In this document: piece after piece, positions 46,242 through 56,480 of the stretch
Numbering within the stretch: position 1 is the first letter of the stretch
How the letters are laid out: each line of letters starts with the position of its first letter
DNA from: Aplectana chamaeleonis
Taxonomy: Eukaryota; Nematoda; Chromadorea; Rhabditida; Cosmocercidae
Length of the DNA: 64,000 bases
Reading direction: 5' to 3'
NCBI GenBank assembly: GCA_029168955.1
Contig: JAPDOI010000272.1
Location: forward strand, 620,001 to 684,000
Notes under the pieces: generated by a model
The model's input: the letters and a program-made list of their open reading frames with translations, nothing else
Database searches by the model: none
What the model was told of the DNA's origin: nothing
Position numbers and translations under genes: made by a program

Positions 46242-47558
46242 CTCAAACTGCAGCTTGCCAAATCGTGCATCATACATGGGTCGGGCTGCCCTGACAAGGG
46301 AAGTATACAAAGCGTAGGTCGGATCTGCCAAAACGACTAATGTCATTAGTATCTCTTGTGGCTCAATAGTAAAACTGCGCAGTATCCCGCCGCGAGCCGC
46401 AGGTTCGAAGAAGTTACAAGCTTGAAAAGCTCAGTTTTTGTGCTTTTTGTACCTTCTAGAGAGCGCGTTATTCTTCGGAAAATCCGGAGACGGACCTCAT
46501 GAATGTGTTCAGCACCCAAAACTACCCCCTGAGCGAATTTCGGGTGAACGCACATTCTCCGTACTTTGTCCAGACTGACAGCGTTTTGGAGTAGCACGGA
46601 TTTTTGTTCGGGCGCTTATTTCTACCCATTGAGGGCTCTAGAAGCGTTTTAGAAAAATGTTCCAGATTTGACTTAAAATTCTCCCAGGGGGGTTTCTTGG
46701 GGCGCTGATCACGATTCTGAGATTTATTAGTCGATTTTCAAAAGTTTTCGGCCGGCTCATTTTGTTTTGAGCTTTCCAACTGGGGAAAATTTCGAGGGAA
46801 AAACGCCACTTTCGAGATTTCCGGTTTTCTACGATATATATGTCTCAAAATCATTTGCCGAAGGTTACTTGGAGTGCTAAACACGAATCTGGAGTCCGTT
46901 CATCGATTTTTTGCAGATTACAGTAGATTACGGTGGGTATACGGTAGTTTGGTAAAAATCTCAGATTTTACTCAAAATTTGTATACGGGGGTTATTCGGG
47001 GTGGAGAATACGAACTTAACGTCTGTTTGTCGATTTTCAAAATACTAAGGTGGGTTTTGACCAGAGGTGTGCGGCAATTGCCGTTTGCCGTTTGCCGATT
47101 GCCGTTTGCCGGCCATTTTTGGGGTTTGCCGTTGCCGTTGCCGTTTGCCGAAATTTTCGTCTGAAACGGCAAATTTTCGGCAAAAATACGTTAAAACAAA
47201 AAGATTTGACCTTATAGCAGTTTTTGTATTGGTTTTCAGTTTTGTCAGCAATTCGAAGCTGCTACAAAAAATTATTTTGACTAGTTCCAGCTGATGTAAT
47301 GTGTAATTGTACCCATTAAATTGGTAACTGATGATAATATAAACTCCCCTATAAACTCCTTATTAAGAAATCAGAGAAGTTCGTTTAAGTTCTAAGTTGT
47401 TTATGAGCCTCCAAATGTCTTTTTCATTTATCAAACTCTTAACCCCTTAGAAATGCTAAATTTGCAAAAAAAAGCCTTTTCAAGAAGCATTCAGATTACT
47501 GCAAGTTCCAAGATTACAAAACCAAGTGGTATAAAAGTTGTAGCGTGAAAGCAGCCAT

Positions 47559-48048
47559 TTAAAGGCCGTGTTCACGATAATCTTTGATTTTGAAATTAAT
47601 TGCTGATTGGTGTGCTGGGCCTCGGGTAGATGTGAAATGACGAAGAAATCGAGAAAAACGCACCAGAAGGGCACGAAATCCCCAAATCTCACCCCGGCTA
47701 TGAAGTTTTACAGGAACTGTTCGCTGCGACAATGAAATCTTCTGTGGAACCGTCTTTTGCAATGCTCTCCTCTCTGTTGCTTCGTACTTTCCTTCAGACC
47801 CTAGCTAATACTGTTTTGCCTAGAATATTCTTCCGTTTTTGATTAGCCCCATTTTTTTCGGTGACAGCTACCGTGAACATGTTCATGAAATCGGATAACT
47901 AGTCCAGGCCAGAGAATATTGTCACTGGAATACGACGTTTTAGTGAGTTTCTCGCTGTTTCTTCGTAGTTTTGCTAACACTTGGTTGGCAACGCATTGTT
48001 TTGAGTGGAAAACTCGGGAACGAAAATCATCATGAACTTTGCTTTTAA
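47559..48048. mobile_element. TTAA-flanked MITE, group T9
   Basis: Starts TTAA+AGGCCGTGTTCACGAT and ends ATCATGAACTTTGCTT+TTAA. It is inverted relative to the two copies at 59056 and 59670, sharing ACATGTTCATGAAATCG-type and AAACTCGGGAACG sequence with their complements. Confidence 0.82.
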
Positions 48049-48339
48049 ACATACAAACCCGTTGAGAACTAGTATAAATCGGTCAGCCAATAGTCGGTTG
48101 GTGGGCTGATGGTCATAATTGGGAGAGGAAGTTGATAAAATCTGCAAACACTTCGTCCGGCTTTTTTTATTTTAACAGTGTTCTCAGCGGTCATTAGAGG
48201 CAAGGTTCAATAATGTTTTCGATTTCGAGATCCATAGATGAAACGAAGAGTTGACTCAGTGGCAGAGCTGAGTTAGTTAAGAAACGTGGTAAAGAGGAGA
48301 AAATTATAATAATTGCAATATGTACAAATACTGCCCCGA

Positions 48340-48427
48340 AACTTGAACGTGGTGTGCTCGCCCCACCCACTTCGTCTGTAGCCACAGGGGAAGTGGGTGG
48401 TGCGAACACACCACATTTAGGTTTGGG
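48340..48427. repeat. Hairpin with about 30-bp arms
   Basis: CTTGAACGTGGTGTGCTCGC and CCACCCACTTC on the left are complementary, with few mismatches, to GAAGTGGGTGG and GCGAACACACCAC on the right, around a loop of about 15 nt. It is probably a short MITE inside the hAT-like element. Confidence 0.65.
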
Positions 48428-48917
48428 ACCCTTTAGAGCGATTTATTGCTCGCTTTTATCCGATATTGTTGTCGTGATAAGCCTCGTGCCGGCTTGTAGA
48501 CCAAATACACAGAAAGGGAAGCGCCCAAGAGCAGTTCGGCTGGCTCAACGCACTGCACGCGGCGCTCCAGCGGTGACGTGAGCGCAGCGGCTTTCCGTCG
48601 CGCGCGTCGCATGTAACAGTTGAATTGTCACCAGATTCTCTCATTCTGTGCTATCGATCAACGCGCCCTTCAGAGCTCTTGATTCCCCGTGGGAATCTGG
48701 AGTTTACTTTGATTGTTAGCACTGCATACAACTAGACTAATCTCACTCCACTCCTGTAGCCTCACAAGTGAAACCATATCAAGTGAGAGACAAAGAGAAT
48801 CCTGAGTGTGTTACTTGCTACTTACAGTAAAAATTGTGAGTGACCCTGGTCATGAGCTAGGTGTGAGTTGTCTTTCGCCACAAATGTCGACTGATCATCC
48901 AGCCTTGTTGATCTTGA

Positions 48918-49640
48918 TAGTGACTCAGACAGTCGGGGCTTAGTACGTCGGCACAATACCGTTAGTACGCCAGGGCAAACCTGGCATAGTAACGCTGGTT
49001 GTGTGCAGGAGCTGCTGGTTGCGGCAGCATATCCTGCCAACGTATGCTGGCATACTAACTCTCGTTGTGTGCAGGAGCTGCTGGTTGCGGCAGCATATCC
49101 TGCCAACGTATGCTGGCGTACTAACGCTCATTATCGACGGAATTTGGACTGCCACCCTCCTTACCGGTGTTGGATATAATTCTTGTCACGGCCAGCAGCA
49201 GGGACAACATTCTCGCCGCGGTCCGCAACCAGGAGGCTTCCCTCGCGATGGGCGATGGGGATGAACCCCTCAGCGTTTCAAAAATTAACTTCCGAACAGT
49301 GACACAAGGTCACCTCATCGGACTGGCCTCAAACGGCCAACTGCCCCCTCAGCGAGACTGGCCGCCTTATATACCCGCCGCCGTCGTACAAGAGGATGCT
49401 GCAATGTTCATTCGTATTAGACAAATCAATGGAAGAGTGTCAGCAGACACTAGGAGAGAGGGGCTGGCAATAGCACGCGTGCCACGATAAACAAAGCGTT
49501 AGTACGCCAGCACAAGCAACAGGAGCTCCTGGTCGTTGCCAGCATATCCTGCTGTTACCAGCAGCTACAGCACAGGTGCTGCCGATCCCTTTGTGCCGGC
49601 TTACTAACGGTATTGTGCCGACGTACTAAGACCCGACTGT
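48918..49640. mobile_element. Foldback element with 42-bp inverted ends and 66-bp repeats
   Basis: The ends pair over about 42 bp: GACAGTCGGGGCTTAGTACG then TCGGCACAATACCGTTAGTA on the left, and on the right, in complement, GACAGTCGGGTCTTAGTACG then TCGGCACAATACCGTTAGTA. Two 66-bp units containing GTGCAGGAGCTGCTGGTTGC occupy about 48998-49125. The core contains a 107-codon plus-strand frame (49167-49490) and a TTATATACCC string at about 49368. Part of this core resembles the core of 24874-25500. No exact target duplication was found. MULE-like or FB-like ends are possible. Confidence 0.72.
49167..49490 (+). CDS. 107-codon frame in a foldback core, doubtful
   Basis: The frame has a balanced composition (ILAAVRNQEASLAMG, PLSVSKINFRTVTQGHL, FIRIRQINGRVSADTRR) and ends at TAA. 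Part of it (GDEPLSVSKINF) aligns with GDLPLSCQKLFF in one frame of the 25.1-kb foldback core, where a stop soon follows. It is either a decayed accessory gene of this element type or a conserved non-coding core that happens to be open. It has no recognised domain. A TATA-like string lies inside the frame, which argues for the non-coding reading. Confidence 0.25.
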   Translation: MLDIILVTASSRDNILAAVRNQEASLAMGDGDEPLSVSKINFRTVTQGHLIGLASNGQLPPQRDWPPYIPAAVVQEDAAMFIRIRQINGRVSADTRREGLAIARVPR

Positions 49641-50268
49641 CCGAGGACTCCTATACAGATCACATATAGAACAGTGCTATTGGCATTCTCTGATCACCTG
49701 AGGCTTTCAAGTAGCTTCAATTATACGGGATTTTTTTCTTCCTGGAATTCTAGTGAAACGCAAGGCATAAAGTAACTGGTACATATTGCATGGAACACCT
49801 CACGACTGAACAAATGTTGGTATATTATAGCAAAAAACAGATTTTGCCGTTTGCCGTTTTGCCGTTTGCCGTTTTCCGGCCATTTTTGGGGTTTGCCGTT
49901 GCCGTTGCCGTTTGCCGAAATTTTAAATTCCTTTGCCGCACACCCCTGGTTTTGACCCCTAAATAACATGTTACCTACCGTAACCTACAGTAAACCTCAA
50001 AATTTCGACAAATGGACTCCAGATTCGTATTCGCCACGCCAGATTACCCCTACATACAACTTTTGAGCTAAATCCGAGAAAATTTTTTGGAACTCCAAAA
50101 AAAATGCCTTGCCTTTTCGCCAGGCTTAAAAAAATGCTCATAACTTTTCTGAGCCTGCAGCTCGGGGCGGAGTACTGCGCATTTTTACTATTGAGCCAGA
50201 AGAGATACTAACCATACTAGTCGTTTTCGCAGATCCGACCTACGCTTTTTATACTCCCCTTGTGAGAG

Positions 50269-51300
50269 CAATATCATACACCTGCATGGAATGTAGCTCA
50301 TCAATCCATGATGATGCCTGCTCAATCTCCATTTTCGTGTTTTCGCAAGAGGTAGAAGACATCAAGAAAACTTTTCCAGCCATATGATGACGCAATCGTT
50401 CTCCCTTGCAACGACAGAAATGTTTAAGACGATTAGTGTCTAGCGCGAATCGGGGTCGGCATGTTCTCTAGACTGAATCCTCTAGAACTTGTGGTGCATG
50501 AGCACCATGCTGTGCAACACCATCAGCAAGTTGGAGACTTCTGTTCTGGATGCTTCAGGGGAAGACGCTACGGTAAAAAAGGCAGGAACATGAGACACAG
50601 GGCTTTCGACATGTTCAAGAACTTAGTACAACCGACGAGCAACATACATACTATAGATGGTCAAACAAGATCTTCGATTGGGCCCCAATACTTACTCCGT
50701 GAAGATCAGAACATGACGGCGTCCGCGACTTCCTCTCGCGGATTTTCCAGAGAACAGATATTCCGGCGCTACTACCTCTACAGGGTTTAGGATGTTCTCT
50801 GATTAGGAACACCGCTGCCAAAAGTGTCCACGTGTCTCAAGAAAGGGTGTGAACGACGGCAGTCAATCAGCGTTCCAGGCAGTGATTGCGCAACCGTTCC
50901 ACGTTTTTCTTTTTTTGTCTCCGAACTAACCGCGAAAATGCATTGTTGATTACCACATCTCCGATCATTTTCGAAGGCTCTGTTGATCACTGTTCACGAA
51001 ACCTAATATCGATTGTTCCACCCAACGCGATAGAGTTTAAAGGGCAGCTTACTTTTTTTCGCGATGAAATCGGCTGCAATTTTCTTAGGTTGAACTGCTA
51101 TAATTCGATAACCTCTTCCTAAAGGCAATTTTTACGATGGTTTTGTTTCTTGGTTTCTCTGTTTTCTGTGTTTTGGCCCCGAATCCGATTTTTTTTTTGC
51201 TATTTTGCGCTGTTTCTGGTAGAATGCGTTTCTCTACAAGAGTGAAACAGAATCTCAAGTAGATACATACAGTCCCAAAAGAATCTAAATAGTAGATGCA
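50269..51300. other. No gene recognised
   Basis: The plus-strand frame 50461-50790 (109 codons) starts among histidine-rich residues and has no domain. TAAAGGCAATTTTTACGATGG near 51120 resembles a decayed AGGCA MITE end, but no partner was found. Confidence 0.35.
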
Positions 51301-51386
51301 ATGTTTTATGCCTGCCATCCCAAGGAAAAACTACCAACTCGGCAAGCATCACTTCAAAATCGCTCACTTTTTCGATATGTTATTCA

Positions 51387-52517
51387 ACCAGCTTCGGTGA
51401 TCGATTTAAATCCAGTTTTGAATGCTGGCAAATCAGAGTCCATCATAGCTAGTGAAAATAGGTTTAGGTCCAGATTGATGTCAGCTCGTACGCTGTCCTT
51501 GACTACTGTTGCAAAGAGATCTAGACCATCGATGCTCGATGTCACTCTGGAGTCCGTTATATTTGCCCCGACGAAGAGGATAGGCAGAGAATCGTGTTTT
51601 CTGAGATCGACGCTTTTCGTGAAGGTCCCACGCTACAGCTACCCCGCAAAAAGAATTCAAGAATCACCTAGATGCGGCCGCTGGTGGCAGTGCTCACCTT
51701 CAGCGGAACTGTGTCATAGTCTGTTAGCTTTAAAGGCAGCAGAAACGCTCAAAAAAGTTGTTGAGATAACTACATTAGTGGGATCTTGAGGGCCCTAGAA
51801 GAGCCCTCACGAAGTTGGAAGAGTTGAAAACGAGTTAAAATGACCGTATTTGAGCCGTATTGAGTCACAAAATTATTCTTTCTCCGCCCACCGATACGGC
51901 TCCGCCCTTCAATACAAATGTTCAAGGCTCGATTACGGTCATTTCGGCTCATATTTTACGCTTCTAAAGTCGTAAGAGTTCCAGAAAGGGCCGTAAGAGT
52001 ACATTAGCGTCGTTATCCCAACAAATTTGTCGCTAGCTCCGCTGTTTCAGCCAATGCGGTAAAACGGTAAAACTCGTCCACATCTGGGCCAATATAGAAC
52101 GAACCGTTATACCTTCATTTCAGTCGATTTTCTTCCGGTTTTTTCGTTATCTCTGAATATTAACAGCTTTAGACCTTCGATTCATTCCATAAAATTGATA
52201 TCATTTTTTAGCGTGTATGCTGCCTTTAAGTCTTGGGGAGAGGCTTGTGACTCTTCTGCTGTAATCCTAACGTTGTGGAATGATCGTAGTCCACTTCCAA
52301 ATGTCAATAGCATCACTTTTTCTTTTTCGGCGAGAATAGCATCATTTCCATCCAAACCACCACTGAAAACTGATAAACAGGTTTGCTCAGAATTCCAGTT
52401 TGAACGCAGGTCCTGAATCGCGGAAAGAAGGACACAGCCTCTGTGCTGAGTGGGTCTAGAGGTCTCACGCACCCTCCCAACCGAACGATCCCCGTTGAGA
52501 CAAGAGAAATGCAGCAT
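51387..52517 (-). pseudogene. Host-like spliced frame interrupted by a T10 MITE
   Basis: Minus strand. After TATCAGTTTTCAG near 52375 (a good nematode 3' splice site) a frame reads GGLDGNDAILAEKEKVM then FGSGLRSFHNVRITAEE up to the MITE at 52229. Removing 51730-52229 with one TTAA continues the same frame as LTDYDTVPLK to AAG|GTGAGC near 51697, a good 5' splice site. A further open block at about 51619-51387 (SLPILFVGANITDSRV, later SVRADINLDLNLF) could be the next exon, although its 3' splice site is not clear. No family is recognised. The upstream frame extends to an ATG at 52517 next to a TTTATTTATTTATTTATATA tract, but the part before the splice site may be intron. The MITE disables the exon unless it is spliced around. 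Confidence 0.42.
51730..52229. mobile_element. TTAA-flanked MITE, group T10
   Basis: The ends are TTAA+AGGCAGCAGAAACGCT and, on the right, the complement of AGGCAGCATACACGCT+TTAA. It is an inverted close copy of 17546-18038 over almost its full length. The 4-bp TTAA duplication is supported by the restored reading frame of the interrupted minus-strand exon. Confidence 0.9.
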
Positions 52518-52518
52518 T

Positions 52519-52545
52519 TTATTTATTTATTTATTTATATACAAC
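52519..52545 (-). repeat. AAATAAATA-type tract, possible LINE 3' tail
   Basis: TTTATTTATTTATTTATATA on the plus strand reads TATATAAATAAATAAATAAA on the minus strand, like the AATAAATA tail at 21740-21752. It may be the 3' end of a minus-strand LINE at higher coordinates. I could not find RT sequence there, so a simple repeat is also possible. Confidence 0.35.
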
Positions 52546-54365
52546 TCTTTCGGGAATGCCAACAACAGAGAAATCAAAAGGTAACATTCAAATGATGACG
52601 AAAAAACACAAAAAATTGACTAAGCACATGGCGTCGTTGAGTAATGCATCAACAAGTAGCATTAACTAGCAGGGGGAGAGATACGCAAGGCCTCAGGTAA
52701 ATTAATCCGATTAGGAGGAAGTAGGTGAGAGGATTTCCCAAAACCATCAGAGCTAGAAGTAACAGGTTAGATTCTGGAAGGAGTACCCAGAGCATTGCAC
52801 AGAGAATTGTACAATTGCGACTTGTATGTAGGTAACTGCAGTAATAAGGCTACAGTTAAGAGCCGCGGGAGGTCAGAGGCCGGATGAGCCGTTTTTAGCC
52901 TTTCGTGTTCACTAAATTCCTGAGGTAAGCTCCGGTATCCAAATTGCGACAAATCAAAAGTAATAAAGGGTGGCACCTAACATGTACTCAAAACTAGTAC
53001 AGTAAAACAACAAGCAAACGTGACTCTGAAGAGGAGAGCAGAGCCTAACTAAAACAGCAAAGGAACGTGAACGTGAACAAAATGTGAACGGAAAGTGAAC
53101 GTGCAGTCGGTTAGCATGAAGCAGGCAAAATGTACAGTTCGGTTCGTGGCTTGCCTCCCCAAGAAAAAACATTTAAATTTCACCCACGGCTGGCGCGGGT
53201 TATTTAAATATCACCGGTGGCTGGTGGTACGGTAAGCTGACCAGCTGCGCTCTACTCTTAGCCTGAATCCATTAGCGGGCCGGCGCCCACAACCGCCATC
53301 GCCAGACGCGGGCGAGGTTTAGCTGTTTTATTTGACGAGGAAAGCCACGGACCTAACTATACCTACGCATATTCCCGTAGTATATACTCCCATGAACTCC
53401 TACATAAGACCATGCAACAACTGTACGATAAATCACCAGAGAGACATAGGACTATGAATGGCAGAGATTCGAGTTTGATCTTCCAGAATGAGGACCTCGC
53501 ACACAAAATTGCCCAAACACTCAGGTATTCCGAAAAGCGTGCACAATCACGAAGCTCATGGTTTCGATGCTCACAGTGGATACGATAGAAAGACGCAGCC
53601 AAAACCCTCATTGTTGCTTTTCGAGCAACGGCTGAATAAGCCTCCTGATTGTAGCTGACCAATGCATGGTGTCTGGCAGATCCATTTTGTTCTGGGGTCA
53701 CACACTATGTGCCAAAAGGAGAAAAGAAGGGAAGAAGGCAACTTTCCAATTCGAGGAACCAGCATTTTGGCTTTCTGGCCCAAACATCCTCTAGTGTGAA
53801 TACATTTTTTGAGAATTTAATATCAATGTGCACACTCTCTCTATTACTCTTGAAGGCCTCATTTTCTGGAGGAATTCAGCTTCATTGAATAAATCAAAGG
53901 AAAGGACTATTCTTTGGATGGCTTCCTCCTGTATATTTTCCCTGGTTCACTAATGAAGTGTCTAGTGAACCACCACATGGGTTAGGACTGGTGCCAACTG
54001 TAAACAGGGCTGATGACGACGAGCAAATCCTTGGCATCGGAAGTGACTAAAGAAGTCTGAGAGACGTCTTAAAGTGATATGAGTCGAAAACATGGTGATT
54101 AGCCGATTAATCATACGCTGAAGTTAGTTGAGAGCAGATGCGGCCATCGGATCCGCCGGCGTTCCTCAGCAAGATTTCCGTCTATACGAGAACTATTTTT
54201 GGAATAGGAACACATCTAGAGGAACCGCGAGCAAACGAATTTCTCTGAATTAGCAGCGTGAGCTGCCAATGAGGAGGGTCAGAGCCCGATATGCGTTGGC
54301 AGCACATGCTGCTGTTAGCCGCCCTCAACGAGGGGTCCTAAGTGATATCAGCCTTGTGGTACAAC
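52546..54365. other. No gene recognised
   Basis: Minus-strand frames of 66-112 codons (52767-52976, 53363-53701) lack a domain. GTGAACGTGAACAAAATG-type degenerate repeats occur at about 53065-53105, and ATTTAAATTTCACCC and ATTTAAATATCACCGG near 53170-53215. Nothing else could be assigned. Confidence 0.35.
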
Positions 54366-54985
54366 TCCTATTCTATCAAAAAGGGGTCTTCCAACCGAAA
54401 GAGGTTTGGTTGGCGTCAGAAACGTTCCAACAAAAAGGGAACAATAGGCAAGTAGGATGAGGAGAGTCTACAAAAATTGAACAATATTTTCTGAGACTGA
54501 TTTTCTCGGCCGAAACTTCTTAAGAGCGAAAACAAACCGTTGCGGTGTTTCACACGGAAGCACTCTGTGGTTCCAAATAGTCTCCGAATATGCGAGCAAC
54601 GATAAAAATGTATAATTATGTGCACCTGTTAGTTATCATTAGAAGAGAAAATGATTTCCACTTTACCTACACAGACGCTAGCTCCAGCTGCTACGAGAAG
54701 CGAACTCAAAGTGCAGCATGAAATAAGAGTATTTTCTTATAATCTCGTCAAGAATAGAAGTCCATTCTTGTAAACCATTGAACTCTTCCTCGTGAAATGC
54801 CACAACGGTTTGTTTCCGCTATTAAGAAGTTTCGGCCAAGAAAATCAGTCTCAGAAGATATTGTTCAATTTTTGTAGACTCTCCTCATCCTACTTGCCTA
54901 TTGTTCCCTTTTTGTTGGAATGTTTCTGACGCCAACCAAACCTCTTTCGCTTGGAAGACCCCTTTTTGATAGAATTGTTCACTTT
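54366..54985. repeat. Large inverted repeat, arms about 200 bp, copy 2
   Basis: The left arm about 54366-54565 and right arm about 54775-54985 are complementary. On the left, CTATCAAAAAGGGGTCTTCC, GGTTTGGTTGGCGTCAGAAA, GGGAACAATAGGCAAGTAGG and GAGAGTCTACAAAAATTG occur in order, and the right arm holds their complements in reverse order. The same arms, more diverged, are at 12.96 and 13.37 kb. The satellite at 55211 follows about 225 bp later, as it does in copy 1, so arms and satellite appear to belong to one element. Confidence 0.8.
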
Positions 54986-55132
54986 TTATTGATATAACGA
55001 AGTAATATCTCTGAAAATTCATCAATATTTTCCCAATAGGACGGACTGATATGACAATCAGTAAGTGATTGACTTGTTGCGCACGCTACAAATGACGTAC
55101 GACTCTCTTTCCTCGACATCCTGATGACGTCA

Positions 55133-55209
55133 TCAGATTCCCTATGCACTTGGCACGACGTCCTGATGACGTCATCACATGCCCCATGCACTTTGATGAC
55201 GTCATCAGA
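55133..55209. repeat. Three TGATGACGTCATCA palindromes
   Basis: Three near-identical palindromes of 12-14 bp containing TGACGTCA lie within about 80 bp, separated by CCCTATGCACTTGG and CCCCATGCACTT spacers. TGACGTCA is the CRE core bound by CREB/ATF bZIP proteins in animals. Here they lie in repeat DNA just before the satellite, so a regulatory role is only a possibility. Confidence 0.7.
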
Positions 55210-55210
55210 A

Positions 55211-55936
55211 AGTAACAAACTTGTTAGTCACTTCCCCTTTCCCTTCCCTACGAAAAAGTACAGCCTACAACGTGTTTTAGCGATTTGATCTACCAACTGA
55301 TAATATCACTTGATATGATAAGCAGTAATAAGTGAAGTAGTTAATGTTAAACAGTAAGTAACAAACTTGTTAGTCACTTTCCTTGTCCCTTCCCATCGAA
55401 AAGTACAGCCTACAACGTGTTTTAGCGATTTGATCTGCCAACTGATAATATCACTTGATATGATAAGCAGTAATAAGTGAAGTAATTAATGTTAAACAGT
55501 AAGTAACAAACTTGTTAGTCACTTTCCTTGTCCCTTCCCATCGAAAAGTACAGCCTACAACGTGTTTTAGCGATTTGATCTGCCAACTGATAATATCACT
55601 TGATATGATAAGCAGTAATAAGTGAAGTAGTTAATGTTAAACAGTAAGTAACAAACTTGTTAGTCACTTTCCTTGTCCCTTCCCATCGAAAAGTACAGCC
55701 TACAACGTGTTTTAGCGATTTGATCTGCCAACTGATAATATCACTTGATATGATAAGCAGTAATAAGTGAAGTAGTTAATGTTAAACAGTAAGTAACAAA
55801 CTTGTTAGTCACTTTCCTTGTCCCTTCCCATCGAAAAGTACAGCCTACAACGTGTTTTAGCGATTTGATCTACCAACTGATAATATCACTTGATATGATA
55901 AGCAGTAATAAGTGAAGTAGTTAATGTTAAGCAGTA
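55211..55936. repeat. 145-bp satellite, five units
   Basis: AGTAACAAACTTGTTAGTCA recurs at 55211, 55357, 55502, 55647 and 55792, with spacings of 146, 145, 145 and 145 bp, and the last unit ends at about 55936. The units differ by only a few bases, for example CTACCAACTG or CTGCCAACTG. Each contains GTGTTTTAGCGATTTGATCT and GATATGATAAGCAGTAATAA. The high identity indicates recent expansion or homogenisation. Confidence 0.97.
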
Positions 55937-56056
55937 AGTACTCATTGTCTACCTACTCACCAGCCTGCTTATCTATCCACATACCAACTTACCTACCTGT
56001 TCAACTGATCGCCTGCGACCATTGGCAGTGACCACTACTAAGGGTGCGTAACGCAC

Positions 56057-56117
56057 GAGGAAGCAGGAAGCAGGAAGCGCGAAGCAGGAAGCAGGAAGGA
56101 CGAAGGACGAAGCAGTA
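56057..56117. repeat. GAAGCAG minisatellite
   Basis: Imperfect 7-bp units GAAGCAG, GAAGCGC and GAAGGAC run for about 60 bp. No gene is linked to it. Confidence 0.8.
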
Positions 56118-56480
56118 ACAGCGCACAACAAGAATTTTTGATAAGGACTCGCCGATCTAACTTTGTTAGTTTTGAACCGATTTGGCTCCAATTTTGTCAG
56201 CATGTGCCTCCTGGACCCTCTCACCTATATCCCGATGGAAATCTCTGGAGAATTTGTTTAACAGGTTTTATTAACTACTTTACAGAATTCTAAGCGATCA
56301 CAAGTCCCGGGCAAAACCAAACCTCTCCAGCCGCTTCGCGGCTGGAGCGATTGTGATTTCATTCAGCCCCTCGAGTGTGTGAGGTGATCACGTTAACCAT
56401 AAGTGATTGAGTGTTTTTATTGCCCTTATTCCTTTTTCACTTTAGCATGTCATGCCACTCTACTAGTTACTCAGAAACTC

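Larger units (their letters stand above)
47062..49948. mobile_element. hAT-like element, 2.9 kb, with nested inserts
   Basis: Left end CAGAGGTGTGCGGCAA; the right end in complement reads CAGGGGTGTGCGGCAA. The 8-bp duplication GTTTTGAC is perfect (47054-47061 and 49949-49956). GCCGTTTGCC-type repeats lie inside both ends in the same orientation (47075-47155 and 49840-49920), each followed by GGCCATTTTTGGGGTTTGCC. It contains a T9 MITE (47559-48048), a hairpin (48340-48427) and a foldback (48918-49640). I see no transposase frame. Confidence 0.82.
46283..50268. mobile_element. Foldback element split by a 2.9-kb hAT-like insert
   Basis: The left arm 46283-46420 and right arm about 50140-50268 are inverted copies: CAAGGGAAGTATACAAAGCG on the left and, in complement, CAAGGGGAGTATAAAAAGCG on the right. 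Both continue with TAGGTCGGATCTGC, AAAACGACTA and GGCTCAATAGTAAAA. Inside are monomers of the GTGCTGAACACGAATCTGG dispersed repeat (46500-47050 and 49957-50130), also in inverted positions. Without the hAT-like insert (47062-49948) the element is about 1.1 kb. No target duplication was found. Confidence 0.7.

Noticed and set aside
51301..51789. 162-codon plus-strand frame
   Set aside because: It runs into the T10 MITE, and the opposite strand over the same stretch has a more protein-like frame with splice signals.
55211..55936. CRISPR array
   Set aside because: The units are 145 bp and identical throughout, with no unique spacers, in a eukaryotic repeat setting; it is satellite DNA.
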